DNA of 17,092 nucleotides, taken from assembly GCF_003344345.1 (NCBI RefSeq), contig NZ_QPIP01000037.1:1-17092 (forward strand), in the 5' to 3' direction. The position numbers and the translations under genes were made by a program. The notes beneath the pieces are model-generated. The model was given only the letters and a program-made list of their open reading frames with translations. It did no database searches and was not told where the DNA came from. This document shows positions 8,079 through 15,753 of the stretch, in pieces. Positions within the stretch are counted from its first letter, which is position 1, and every line of letters begins with the position of its first letter. This stretch comes from Wolbachia endosymbiont of Cylisticus convexus. Its GTDB lineage: Bacteria; Pseudomonadota; Alphaproteobacteria; Rickettsiales; Anaplasmataceae.

Positions 8079-8983
8079 TTAAGAAGCATAGCAGACTTGT
8101 TTAACTATAGTACGTGAAAGACTAGAGATAAATTTGCACAAAACATCCTCAAGTAGGCTGATTGTATCATAGATTTTATTACGTAAAATATTGTATTTTA
8201 TATACTGCCATAATCTCTCAACTGCTGGAGAATAAGGAGGTAAATAAATTATAGTGATATTTCCAGAAATTTTTCGATTTATGCCAACTTGCGCAATCCA
8301 TAAGCCTCTCGAGCTTCCAAATCTTTTGACATTTACTCCAAAAATATGTTCATACAATTGGTGTTTACATATAGAGCAAATAAGTTTCTCCATTTTTGGG
8401 ATTTATCGCACTATAGAGATAAAAATTTTCTCTGTCTACTTTCACTTTAACTTGCGTTCTTGATCCTTTTTTCATGTCCAACTTTCGAGTGTGTGCCAAA
8501 TCGCGATTCATCAAAGAAAAATACATCTTTTTCTGGGTGTATACGAACAGTTTCACTGAGATTTTTTTTGAACTCTTCTTGTTTTTTGGGATTTTATTTA
8601 TGGTGCACTGGACGTGGTGTTATATAGATCTTTTGTACCTCTCGGTGATTTACCCATATTTAAGCCAAATTCTTCTAAAATTCTAATTTTTGCCTCTTTA
8701 ATCGTAATGTTTCTCTATCCACATTTCAATTTGATTGCGTTGACTTTGATTTAATATATTTCTTCTACGGCGTTCAGGCAGTGCAAATAGCCTTTCTGCT
8801 CTTCCAAGTTTTAGCAGTTCGTGAAATACACCATACCCTTGCTACCATTGATATACTGTGCTTTTTTGCCGCAATTACAGCATTTAGTTTTTTTGCAACA
8901 TATGTATTATTTCTTACTTTCTTCAGCATTTCTTTTGCTGATTCCGCTACTTTTTTATCCAATAATTTTGATTTTAATGCCAT
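8079..8983 (-). pseudogene. Decayed IS630-family transposase
   Basis: Fragments in different frames line up in the order of one IS630/Tc1-type transposase. The N-terminal helix-turn-helix part (MALKSKLLDKKVAESAKEML) starts at 8983. Near 8550-8470 comes a DDE-type segment, FFFDESRFGTHSKVGH. Then follow YSAINPKNGETYLL and the last catalytic block IYLPPYSPAVERLWQYIK at about 8150-8235. Stops and frameshifts separate the pieces, so no full transposase can be made. The two open frames at 8079-8393 and 8365-8556 are parts of this one gene. A short inward-facing repeat, ATACTAA at 8050-8056 and its complement at 9008-9014, may mark the ends of the element, but 7 bases is weak support. Confidence 0.8.
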
Positions 8984-9088
8984 TTAAACCTCGCTATTTC
9001 ATTTACTTTAGTATGGCTTTTTTTCCATTATTATCTATCTGTTCTTTGTATGGTGGAAATTGGTATTAGCAATAATTAAGAGGTTGCC

Positions 9089-9364
9089 ATGAAGAAAGAT
9101 ATTACAGAACTTTACTGCTGCGTCGAGGATTTCTGTTGTGCAGTAGATGATAATTTTGCAAATAGGTTCTTATCAAATGGCAAAAAACCGACCAGAGTAC
9201 CAGAAATAGTGCACTCAGAAATTCTAACCATATACTACCAATCGCCATGTAAAAACTTTAAATCTTTATTATCTTCAACCCATATTCGTCAAGTTAAAAG
9301 CAAATTCAGGGAAGTAAAGGTTAGTTCTTGTCTTTCAAGGAGAATCTTGACCAAGTTATGGTAA
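9089..9364 (+). pseudogene. IS982-family transposase, N-terminal fragment
   Basis: The first 60 or so residues match the start of IS982-type transposases: ITELYCCVEDFC, then a basic stretch, then SEILTIYYQSPCKNFKSL. After CKNFKSLL the similarity ends and a short tail leads to a stop, so only about 90 of the usual roughly 290 residues remain and the catalytic core is gone. GAGG stands 7 bases before the ATG, so a short peptide could still be made. It is probably a deletion derivative. I cannot identify what the tail (KSKFREVKVSSCLSRRIL) derives from. Confidence 0.7.
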
Positions 9365-9468
9365 ATTTTCCAAGAAAAATCTTTAAGCTATTAATCTCAT
9401 TATCTAACACTCCCTAATTTTGATTAAAATCCAAGAACTACTTTACTTTGCAATAGTTTATTCCTAAC

Positions 9469-9487
9469 GGCTATGTAAAACATAGCC
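9469..9487 (-). terminator. Hairpin just past the 357-aa gene
   Basis: GGCTATG-TAAAA-CATAGCC is a perfect 7-8 bp inverted repeat, five bases past the stop of the minus-strand gene. It has no T tract on either side, so it may be a processing or weak terminator hairpin. Confidence 0.45.
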
Positions 9488-9492
9488 TCCAA

Positions 9493-10566
9493 TCAAGCAC
9501 GTCCTACGGATGTCGTTTTGTTGTCTTTTAATTTATTCACCCAAGAAAAAGTCTCACTACTTTTAGAATTTGGGTTGCCCCACCTTCCACATCTAGTAAA
9601 GCTGCCTTTTTCTACTGCTTCTTTAACAGACATTCCACCAAATAAACAACCCTTTCCTACAATTTCTCCTATTTTTTGCAACTCATTCCACATTTCTTCA
9701 TCTTCCACCTCAACTTGTACTTGATGATAGTCTCCTGTGTCATGATATACCATTAAATTTAGCTCTCCTAGGCTAGTGCACAATGTTACTGTAAAAGCGC
9801 TGTTATCGGATATATCTACGTAATTTCTTTTACCGTCTTTCCCAGTTTTGACTTCAACTTCACCCTCACCTATTTTTATGATATTGCCATCAAGGTTTAA
9901 GTCTCCTTTACTTAAGCCTAAATTTTTTGCACCTTCTATAACTTTTGCAACATCAACTATACAGCTATGTGAAAATTCCATATAGAAGGTCTTATTATCA
10001 ATTTCTACATTTTCGACAGTTCCTTCTATAGTAGCGTTCTCTCCAACCTCTCTGAGCTTTTTGAGTAGACTATATATTTGTGGCTCAATTTCTTTTTGCA
10101 CTTTTTTAGTTATTTTCTTATCAACTTGCACATTAAAATCTGCTCCATTTAAGGCTAACTTTCTGATTATATCTTCTTGTTTATTCCCTTTGAATTCATC
10201 ACGATACATCTTAAACATTGTAACGTTAGCGAAGCTAAAGCCACCTTCGTTGCGAGCGTTTACTCTTATTCCTAAATCCAAAGCTTCATCGACGATTTTA
10301 CTTAATTTGTCTATATTTTCAGCTGCAATAGCTTTTTCCAAGAATTCATTTAGTTTCATATTTTCATATTCACTTAGTCTTGTCCTGCATAAAGCTGATC
10401 GAAATGGATTGAGCTCCTCAGGATATGACAAGACAGGTAATTTACTAATCTTTTTATTTGCTATTGGAGCAGCTTTTATTAAATTAAGTAATAATCCTTC
10501 TTTTGCTATCAGCTTTATCGCTTTTAACGTTTTGCTAGACAGTCTTTTACCATTTATTTTTTTCAT
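9493..10566 (-). CDS. Hypothetical protein, no family recognised (357 aa)
   Basis: I do not recognise this protein. The start is ATG 10566 (MKKINGKRLSSKTLK), with AGGG 5 bases upstream; a GTG at 10578 overlaps that site and is unlikely. The basic, helical N-terminus (KAIKLIAKEGLLLNLI) is followed by a mixed helical region. At about residues 90-150 there are ankyrin-like traces (DEALDLGIRVNARNEGG; IRKLALNGADFNVQ). From about residue 185 onward it changes to a beta-rich domain with alternating charged strands (EGTVENVEIDNKTFYMEF; GEGEVEVKTGKDG; ELNLMVYHD). No signal peptide or membrane segment is evident. It stands alone on its strand, with IS remnants on one side and the duplicated orphan-regulator block diverging on the other. 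It could be a host-directed effector, by location only. Confidence 0.75.
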   Translation of the reverse strand: MKKINGKRLSSKTLKAIKLIAKEGLLLNLIKAAPIANKKISKLPVLSYPEELNPFRSALCRTRLSEYENMKLNEFLEKAIAAENIDKLSKIVDEALDLGIRVNARNEGGFSFANVTMFKMYRDEFKGNKQEDIIRKLALNGADFNVQVDKKITKKVQKEIEPQIYSLLKKLREVGENATIEGTVENVEIDNKTFYMEFSHSCIVDVAKVIEGAKNLGLSKGDLNLDGNIIKIGEGEVEVKTGKDGKRNYVDISDNSAFTVTLCTSLGELNLMVYHDTGDYHQVQVEVEDEEMWNELQKIGEIVGKGCLFGGMSVKEAVEKGSFTRCGRWGNPNSKSSETFSWVNKLKDNKTTSVGRA

Positions 10567-10758
10567 TGTAACCCTCACTTAATCTTATTAACTATATCGT
10601 GATAAGTATTATTTAATTGTTAATATTATACGACTTATTGATTTACTATGCATTATAATAACAAGTTTTGCGGGCATTTTACACTAGAAAAACACATCCT
10701 ATAAAAATTATTTCAGTTTTAACAAAAATGGGGTATTGTGATCGTAAAATTGAAAGAA

Positions 10759-11691
10759 ATGGATCTCCTGTCTTACTCCACTGAAAAGTTGAAGAAGCAT
10801 TGTCAGCTACTTGATGTTGAAGAAAAAATAATTCTATATGAGCAGCTTCTAGACAAGGCTAAAGATATACTTAAAAACTCAAGAGACGATGTTGCTGAAC
10901 TGAAAAAGATCAGTAAAGCAGCTGTAGCGATAGAGGAAACTACCGATCAAGAGTTGTTAGAAAAGTTTAATGATGATCACCCGCTAAGAGAAGTTGACAT
11001 TTTAATCTATTCTCCTCAAGGGAATGCTAAAGTAACAAACTATCTATTTAGTATAGATAACTCATCAGAACTTTGTGATTTAAAAGAAGATAAAGAAAAA
11101 GCTCTTTATAATGCAGTAAAGTTAAATGATGTTGAGCTTGTAAAAAAGCTGCTAATGATTCTTTTACCTAAAGAAATATGTAATTTTGATACGAAATACT
11201 TGGAAGAATTGAAAATATTGCTATCAGGAATTCACAAAGAATTGCAATTATCACAAGATATGAAAAATTATCTTGTGAAAACGATAAAGTTCTATAGTTT
11301 TTTATGTAATAATTTTAGCTTATTAGTTGCAAGTCCCACTGACGTAAAAGCCATGATCGATCTATTTGCTGCTCAACCAAATATTGATTACCAAATAGAT
11401 AAGCTTCTGCTTTCTTTTATTGTGAGAGATGTTGAGGAAAAAAAGCTAAATTCTGAAACCAGTCACATGATAGAACTTCTTGAGCAGCATGAAAGATTTG
11501 CTGAGCTCGAATACAAGGTCAGAAGATTAAGATCAGAGTTTGCAAGTGGCAAAAGCAGATATTCGGCTGAGGTAATACGAAATAGCATTGCAGAACGAGA
11601 AAAAGAAATGAGGGGGATTGAAAAAAAATATATAAGGCCAAGCGATTTAATTAACGAGAGGCAGAAATTATTAAAGCAATTTCTCTGTTGA
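10759..11691 (+). CDS. Wolbachia-type orphan protein, intact paralog
   Basis: This is the full-length homolog of the broken gene at 179-1118; the two share perhaps 60% of residues by eye. No named family is recognised. The N-terminal helices (about 1-45) lead into the conserved block AVAIEETTDQELLEKFNDDH, then a short ankyrin-like helix pair (KALYNAVKLNDVELVKKLL), a helical middle, and a coiled-coil-like C-terminus (EYKVRRLRSE...REKEMRGIEKKY). I prefer the ATG at 10759, which matches the ATG that begins the paralog; a GTG at 10738 would add 7 residues. No good ribosome-binding site precedes either. It lies 51 bp before a regulator pair on the same strand, so the three genes may form one transcript. 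Function unknown. Confidence 0.75.
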   Translation: MDLLSYSTEKLKKHCQLLDVEEKIILYEQLLDKAKDILKNSRDDVAELKKISKAAVAIEETTDQELLEKFNDDHPLREVDILIYSPQGNAKVTNYLFSIDNSSELCDLKEDKEKALYNAVKLNDVELVKKLLMILLPKEICNFDTKYLEELKILLSGIHKELQLSQDMKNYLVKTIKFYSFLCNNFSLLVASPTDVKAMIDLFAAQPNIDYQIDKLLLSFIVRDVEEKKLNSETSHMIELLEQHERFAELEYKVRRLRSEFASGKSRYSAEVIRNSIAEREKEMRGIEKKYIRPSDLINERQKLLKQFLC

Positions 11692-11742
11692 CTTTTTTTC
11701 CACTTCATAAAATTTGTTGTAAATCTGAGTAAGGGGTGAAAG

Positions 11743-12072
11743 GTGCAGTTAGGTAAAAACATAAAACAATTAAGGCTAGATCGTGGTTTGACACAGACCG
11801 AATTGGGAAAGAGAATAGGTGTTTCGTATAGGCAGATACAAAAGTACGAAAATGGTTCAAACCACATTTTGGCCAGTAGACTATATGACTTAGCAAAAGC
11901 ACTATCGACAGATGTTGCTAACTTTTTTACTGATATGCATACTGACTCACATGAAGCTTATGATGAGGAAGTGTTAAAGTTAGTTAAAGGATATAATGAA
12001 ATTAAGAGCAAAAGGTTACGTAGTATAGTTTATGTATTAGTAAAGTCTTTTTCTCAAAGTGACAATACATAG
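11743..12072 (+). CDS. XRE/Cro-CI family helix-turn-helix regulator, first of the second pair
   Basis: This 109-residue single-domain regulator is homologous to the one at 2507-2839. The HTH is at about residues 15-40 (LTQTELGKRIGVSYRQIQKYE). The start is a GTG with AAGGGG six bases upstream, a better site than its paralog has. Against that paralog it differs at roughly 19 of 110 positions, several in the first helix and in the middle (YC to DR, IDIAD to TDVAN), which could alter specificity. It probably acts with the regulator 15-24 bp downstream. Confidence 0.88.
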   Translation: MQLGKNIKQLRLDRGLTQTELGKRIGVSYRQIQKYENGSNHILASRLYDLAKALSTDVANFFTDMHTDSHEAYDEEVLKLVKGYNEIKSKRLRSIVYVLVKSFSQSDNT

Positions 12073-12095
12073 TTAATATTGTTTTAATGTGTAAA

Positions 12096-12458
12096 ATGAG
12101 CATGCAACATCCTATTGATAAACAAATAGGGGAAAGAATAAGGAAAAGAAGGCTAATGTGTGGTTTTAGCCAAAGGGACTTAGGAAAAAAGCTTGAAATT
12201 TCATTTCAGCATATACAAGGATATGAAACTGGAGAGGTAAGGCTTGTAGTTGATAGATTGTATAATTTGGCAGAAGCTTTGTCAGTTGATATGTCATATT
12301 TTTTTACAAAAACCTCTGAGGATTTACATGATAAGGCCTTCCATAGCGATGTAGGTAGCAAAGAAATATCACGATTAGTAAGAGAATATAGGAAAATTAA
12401 GGATGAAACGTTACGTAATATTGTTCATTCAGTAATAAAAGCTCTTGCCAATAAATAA
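12096..12458 (+). CDS. XRE/Cro-CI family helix-turn-helix regulator, second of the second pair
   Basis: This is a near-copy of the regulator at 2874-3245, with about nine differences in 120 residues. The HTH motif is MCGFSQRDLGKKLEISFQHI followed by QGYETG; Gly to Glu in LGKKL(G/E)IS is the one change inside it. Three in-frame ATGs (12087, 12096, 12102) could start it. I choose 12096 because it lines up with 2874; none has a clear ribosome-binding site, so coupling to the gene before is likely. The tail again ends in a helical segment (VREYRKIKDETLRNIV). Confidence 0.85.
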   Translation: MSMQHPIDKQIGERIRKRRLMCGFSQRDLGKKLEISFQHIQGYETGEVRLVVDRLYNLAEALSVDMSYFFTKTSEDLHDKAFHSDVGSKEISRLVREYRKIKDETLRNIVHSVIKALANK

Positions 12459-12967
12459 TATCGCCTGACATACGCGTCAAGCTAAGGGAAAGTGGTATAA
12501 GGAAGAAAGGAAATAGAAAAAACTGTTTTAGATATTAAGTTAGTAATTTATAGATCATTCTAAAAAAATTGTCTCATTTTAGATAAGAATTCCTAAAAAA
12601 ATAAATGTATCAAACAGGATACCCTCTTTAAATGTTTGGGCCTTAATTTGACATGTATGAACACTCCCAAAGTTAGCGTTTCTAAAATAGAATCCAATAA
12701 ACAGTTATTTCAAGCAAAAGTTATATAATTAAGAATTACGCAACAAACGTTTATATTATAGTAAGCATTGCACCATAAAATGACACTGTTTGTTGTCGTC
12801 TCCAAATAAAAAAAGCTATTGACATCAAAAACTTTTTTGTATAAGTAGTTATATTAAGATTGATATGTAGAGTGTTTTTAGTTTGTAGCTAGTTGCCCAT
12901 AGGTTGGTATTCAAGTATAGAGTTTGAACTTATGTGTTATAGCAAAGCCTAAAGACGAGGAGGTGTA
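12459..12967. other. Intergenic region upstream of the collagenase-like gene
   Basis: This stretch of 509 bases has no gene I can support. Its right half carries a promoter candidate (see the separate entry) and a long untranslated leader of about 120 bases before the ATG at 12968. I see no transposase remnant in it. Confidence 0.4.
12819..12845 (+). promoter_or_regulatory. Promoter candidate for the collagenase-like gene
   Basis: A perfect TTGACA (12819-12824) is followed after 15 bases by TATAAG (12840-12845). The spacing is 2 short of ideal. It sits about 120 bases before the gene at 12968, which has its own strong GAGGAGG site. Confidence 0.45.
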
Positions 12968-13978
12968 ATGGGTTTAGGTAGGAAAAAGCAATTAGTAAGC
13001 AGTAAAGTTTCTGTTACAGTGAAAAATACCGCTTTATTACTTAATACTCAAGTAGAAGGTAACACCATTTCTGAAAGCAGTGATCTTGAACGTGATGGTT
13101 TCACTCCAGTAGAAGGTGCTACTGTTATTAGTAAAGCAATTTCTAAACCTAGGGCAATCACTCAAGCCAGGGTTCAAGTAGATGAAGATATTTTCAGGTC
13201 AGTAGACAGTGTATATGGTCTACCTGACACAATTTCTGCTTCAGTTTTGAATTCTAGCCCTAGTGGATTCTGGTACTTTAAAAACAACACAGTTATAAAA
13301 ACAGATGACCTAGATGTTGAGGTATACTTTAATAAAGTGAATGTGGAAGAATTTAGTAAAATTCAAAAGAATATAATTAATAGAATTAGTAATTTTAGGG
13401 GAATCTTTGGTCTTACAAAGATTCACAGTAAAGAGACTTATCTATTTAACAACCAGACTAGATTGGGTACTAGCTCCAACTTTACAAATTCATTCAGAAT
13501 GACTCTTTGGGCTAAAACTGCAGGTATAGCTTTTCAGAACCCATATGTGATATTCACTACAAAAGATGACATTAACACTTTGAATCATAAAATGGTTCAT
13601 GCTCTTAATTATTATGCAGTAGGGTTTAGAGCACAATGTCTTTGGATTGTTCTTACGGAAAACTTAGCCGAATATTATGAGCTATTTTATAGTACAACGT
13701 CCTGGAAGAGTGCTAATTCCCATATTAAGCATGCTTTCAATACTATGGTGAACAGTGATTCGCGGAAAGAAAAATTAGATGATATAGACAAAGTTTTGAA
13801 TTCAGGTCGTCAGTTCTTTTCTAATCAAAAAGTAAATTTGTATTCTGTAGGTTATTCTCTTATAAGGTACTTGCAAGAAAAAAACTTCACTTTAATTAGA
13901 GGTTTTTTTACGAGGTTAGCACATCTGACGACATGGGAAAAGCCTGTCAATACAGTAAAGGTTTTGCTGATGGGTTAG
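12968..13978 (+). CDS. Collagenase-like (peptidase M9-type) protein with altered zinc motif
   Basis: Residues 207-235 resemble the zinc site of microbial collagenases (gluzincin, peptidase M9), where HEYxH is followed about 20-28 residues later by a Glu in a GLAE-type context. Here the motif reads HKMVH (His207, Lys208, His211), then LTENLAEYY with Glu231 and Glu235. Both His ligands and the third-ligand Glu are present, but the catalytic Glu is Lys; GAA to AAA would be one base change at 13589. If the match is right, this is probably an inactive or binding-only protein. The N-terminal 90 residues are Ser/Thr/Val-rich, with no signal peptide that I can see. The start is firm (GAGGAGG, 5 bases, ATG). 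It is followed after 48 bases by the ankyrin gene on the same strand and may share its transcript. The family assignment is from motif memory only. Confidence 0.6.
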   Translation: MGLGRKKQLVSSKVSVTVKNTALLLNTQVEGNTISESSDLERDGFTPVEGATVISKAISKPRAITQARVQVDEDIFRSVDSVYGLPDTISASVLNSSPSGFWYFKNNTVIKTDDLDVEVYFNKVNVEEFSKIQKNIINRISNFRGIFGLTKIHSKETYLFNNQTRLGTSSNFTNSFRMTLWAKTAGIAFQNPYVIFTTKDDINTLNHKMVHALNYYAVGFRAQCLWIVLTENLAEYYELFYSTTSWKSANSHIKHAFNTMVNSDSRKEKLDDIDKVLNSGRQFFSNQKVNLYSVGYSLIRYLQEKNFTLIRGFFTRLAHLTTWEKPVNTVKVLLMG

Positions 13979-14026
13979 GCTTTTAAGGAGTGGTTACGTT
14001 ATAAATACAATATTTTGGAGGGTAAA

Positions 14027-14824
14027 ATGGATTTAAATTCTGATTTGTACAAAGCAGCAGAAGAGGGTAATCTTAATAGAGTTGAGGAGCTTATTAATCA
14101 GGGGGCTAACGTTAATGCTACAAATAGTAGTGGAAACACTCCTCTGCACTATGCTGCTCTAAACTATCGCTCAGATGTAGTAGAAAAGCTTATAGAAAAG
14201 AGGGTTGACGTTAATAGTAAGTTTAGCTATGGCAAAACTTCTCTGCACATAGCTGTTGAAAAAGGTCACTTAAATGTAGTAGAAAAGTTTATAGAGAAGG
14301 GGCTTTACGTTAATGTTAAGGATAGTTATGGCAACACTCCTCTGCACTATGCTGCTCGAAACGGTCACTTAAATGTAGTAGAAAAGCTTATAGAGAAGGG
14401 GGCTGACGTTAATGCTAAGAATAGTAATGGCGAAACTCCTCTGCACTATGCTGCTGAAAAAGGTTACTTAAATGTAGTAGAAAAGCTTATAGAGAAGGGG
14501 GCTTATTTTGATGCTAAAAATAATAACCAACAGAAACCTTTAGACATTTCTGGGGACTATTCACAAGTTTCTACATTTCTATTAAACATAGAAGAGCTAT
14601 TTAATGTAGCAAAAGAGGGTAATCTTAATAGAGTTGAGGAGCTTATTAATCAGGGGACTAACGTTAATGCTAAGGATAGTGGTGGCGAAACTCCTCTGCA
14701 CTATGCTGCTGTAGGAGATTACTTAAATGTAGTAGAAAAGCTTATAGAGAAGGGGCTGACGTTAATGCTAAGAATAGTAATAGCGACACTCCTCTGCACT
14801 ATGCTGCTATGTATAATTACTTAA
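14027..14824 (+). CDS. Ankyrin-repeat protein, N-terminal part (frameshifted gene)
   Basis: About eight 33-residue ankyrin units are visible, with the consensus TPLHYAAxxGxLxVVEKLIEKGADVNAKN. Ankyrin proteins of Wolbachia are thought to bind host proteins. The start is ATG 14027, with GGAGG 5 bases before it; a TTG at 14015 is not needed. From about residue 243 the frame is wrong: ...EKG is followed by LTLMLRIVIATLL, a hydrophobic tail that is a frameshift artefact and not a membrane anchor. The cause is a G4 run at 14752-14755 where sister repeats at the same point have G5. With the base restored the reading continues as GADVNAKNSNSDTPLHYAA into the next frame. Inside, a block of about 184 codons is duplicated in tandem: 44 identical bases recur at 14061-14104 and 14613-14656. 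Confidence 0.85.
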   Translation: MDLNSDLYKAAEEGNLNRVEELINQGANVNATNSSGNTPLHYAALNYRSDVVEKLIEKRVDVNSKFSYGKTSLHIAVEKGHLNVVEKFIEKGLYVNVKDSYGNTPLHYAARNGHLNVVEKLIEKGADVNAKNSNGETPLHYAAEKGYLNVVEKLIEKGAYFDAKNNNQQKPLDISGDYSQVSTFLLNIEELFNVAKEGNLNRVEELINQGTNVNAKDSGGETPLHYAAVGDYLNVVEKLIEKGLTLMLRIVIATLLCTMLLCIIT

Positions 14825-15753
14825 ATTTAGTAGAAAAGCTCATTGAAAAAGGCGCTAAGATTAAAGCTGGAAATAATGACCAAAAAACACCTTTAGATCT
14901 AGCTGATAAAGTAGAAATAAAAAAACTCCTCGTAGAAAAGTTAGCTGAATTAGATGGAGTAACACCTTTGCATTATGCCACAGAATATAGCTCATTAAAT
15001 GTAGTAAAACTTTTTGCTAGCGAAGATGTTAATGCTCGAGCAGAAAATCCTGTTTATAATGAGGTTACACCATTACACTTAGCTGCAAAAAAGGGTAAAG
15101 CTGATATAGCTGAGTTTTTAGTTAGTAAGGGAGCCGAGGTTAATGCTGCGGATATCAGGAATTGGACTCCTTTACACTATGCTGCTAATGAAAATAAGTT
15201 GGAAGTCGCTCAACTTCTTGTGAGTAAAGGAGCTGATGTCAATGCTAAAAATAAAAGGGGTTGGACTCCTTTGCATGTAGCTGCTGAAAAAGGTAATTTA
15301 AACGTCACAGAACTACTTGTGGGTAGTAATGGTACTCAGATTGATGCTGTAAGTAATACTAAAAGCACTCCATTACACTTAGCTGCTGAAGCAGGAAAGC
15401 TTGAGGTGGTGGAACTTCTTGTAGGAAAAGAAGCTAATGTTAACGCTGTCAATAAGAATAGAAAAACGCCACTTGACCTTGCATGTAAGAAAAATCAAAC
15501 TGCTGTAGTTAACTTTCTAAGTGCACTAGGACACACCCGTTGTGAAGTTCATATCATAGATTCATCTGCACAAATGACTGCTAGAGATTTAATAGGCTAT
15601 AAGGTTCATGGCCATCCTGAAATACAGCATTCGAGTGGTCAGAACGGTGGTGTTGTGCTGCCAGAAGTAAATAGTACTGTAGTTGATAATGCGACAATGC
15701 TACTGGAATTAATTGCAAGAAAACTTACAGGAAAAAAAACGCACCTTCTGTGA
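14809..15753 (+). CDS. Ankyrin-repeat protein, C-terminal part (frameshifted gene)
   Basis: This is the continuation of the ankyrin gene begun at 14027. The ATG at 14809 is an internal Met (AAMYNYLNLVEK) with no ribosome-binding site, so independent translation is doubtful; the homologous frame can be read back to about 14756. About seven further repeats follow, including several close to consensus (TPLHLAAKKGKADIAEFLVSKGAEVNA; TPLHYAANENKLEVAQLLVSK). After the last repeat, about 60 residues without repeats lead to the stop at 15753. Just before the stop, an A8 run (15732-15739) seems to have lost one A, and the original protein went on for about 55 residues (see the next entry). The whole gene had about 15-16 repeats. 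Confidence 0.78.
   Translation: MYNYLNLVEKLIEKGAKIKAGNNDQKTPLDLADKVEIKKLLVEKLAELDGVTPLHYATEYSSLNVVKLFASEDVNARAENPVYNEVTPLHLAAKKGKADIAEFLVSKGAEVNAADIRNWTPLHYAANENKLEVAQLLVSKGADVNAKNKRGWTPLHVAAEKGNLNVTELLVGSNGTQIDAVSNTKSTPLHLAAEAGKLEVVELLVGKEANVNAVNKNRKTPLDLACKKNQTAVVNFLSALGHTRCEVHIIDSSAQMTARDLIGYKVHGHPEIQHSSGQNGGVVLPEVNSTVVDNATMLLELIARKLTGKKTHLL

Noticed and set aside
8254..9069. Plus-strand open frames at 8254, 8474, 8781 and 8821, some very hydrophobic
   Set aside because: They are shadows of the decayed IS630-type transposase on the other strand; the membrane-like look comes from reading AT-rich antisense sequence.
9518..10582. Plus-strand open frames at 9518-9724 and 10061-10582
   Set aside because: They are antisense to the 357-aa gene, rich in Ser/Leu/Phe as shadow frames are, and have no ribosome-binding site.
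11689..11715. TTGACT with a nearby TAAAAT as a promoter for the second regulator pair
   Set aside because: The spacer is about 14 bases, too short, and the -35 overlaps the end of the orphan gene.
11463..11902. Minus-strand open frames at 11463-11867 and 11705-11902
   Set aside because: They are antisense to the orphan gene and the first regulator, both supported by paralogs.
14756..14824. Possible membrane anchor at the end of the first ankyrin fragment
   Set aside because: The hydrophobic tail appears only because of the frameshift at 14752; the same bases in the other frame encode a normal ankyrin repeat.
14061..15500. CRISPR-like regular repeats
   Set aside because: The roughly 99-base periodicity is in frame and encodes 33-residue ankyrin units.
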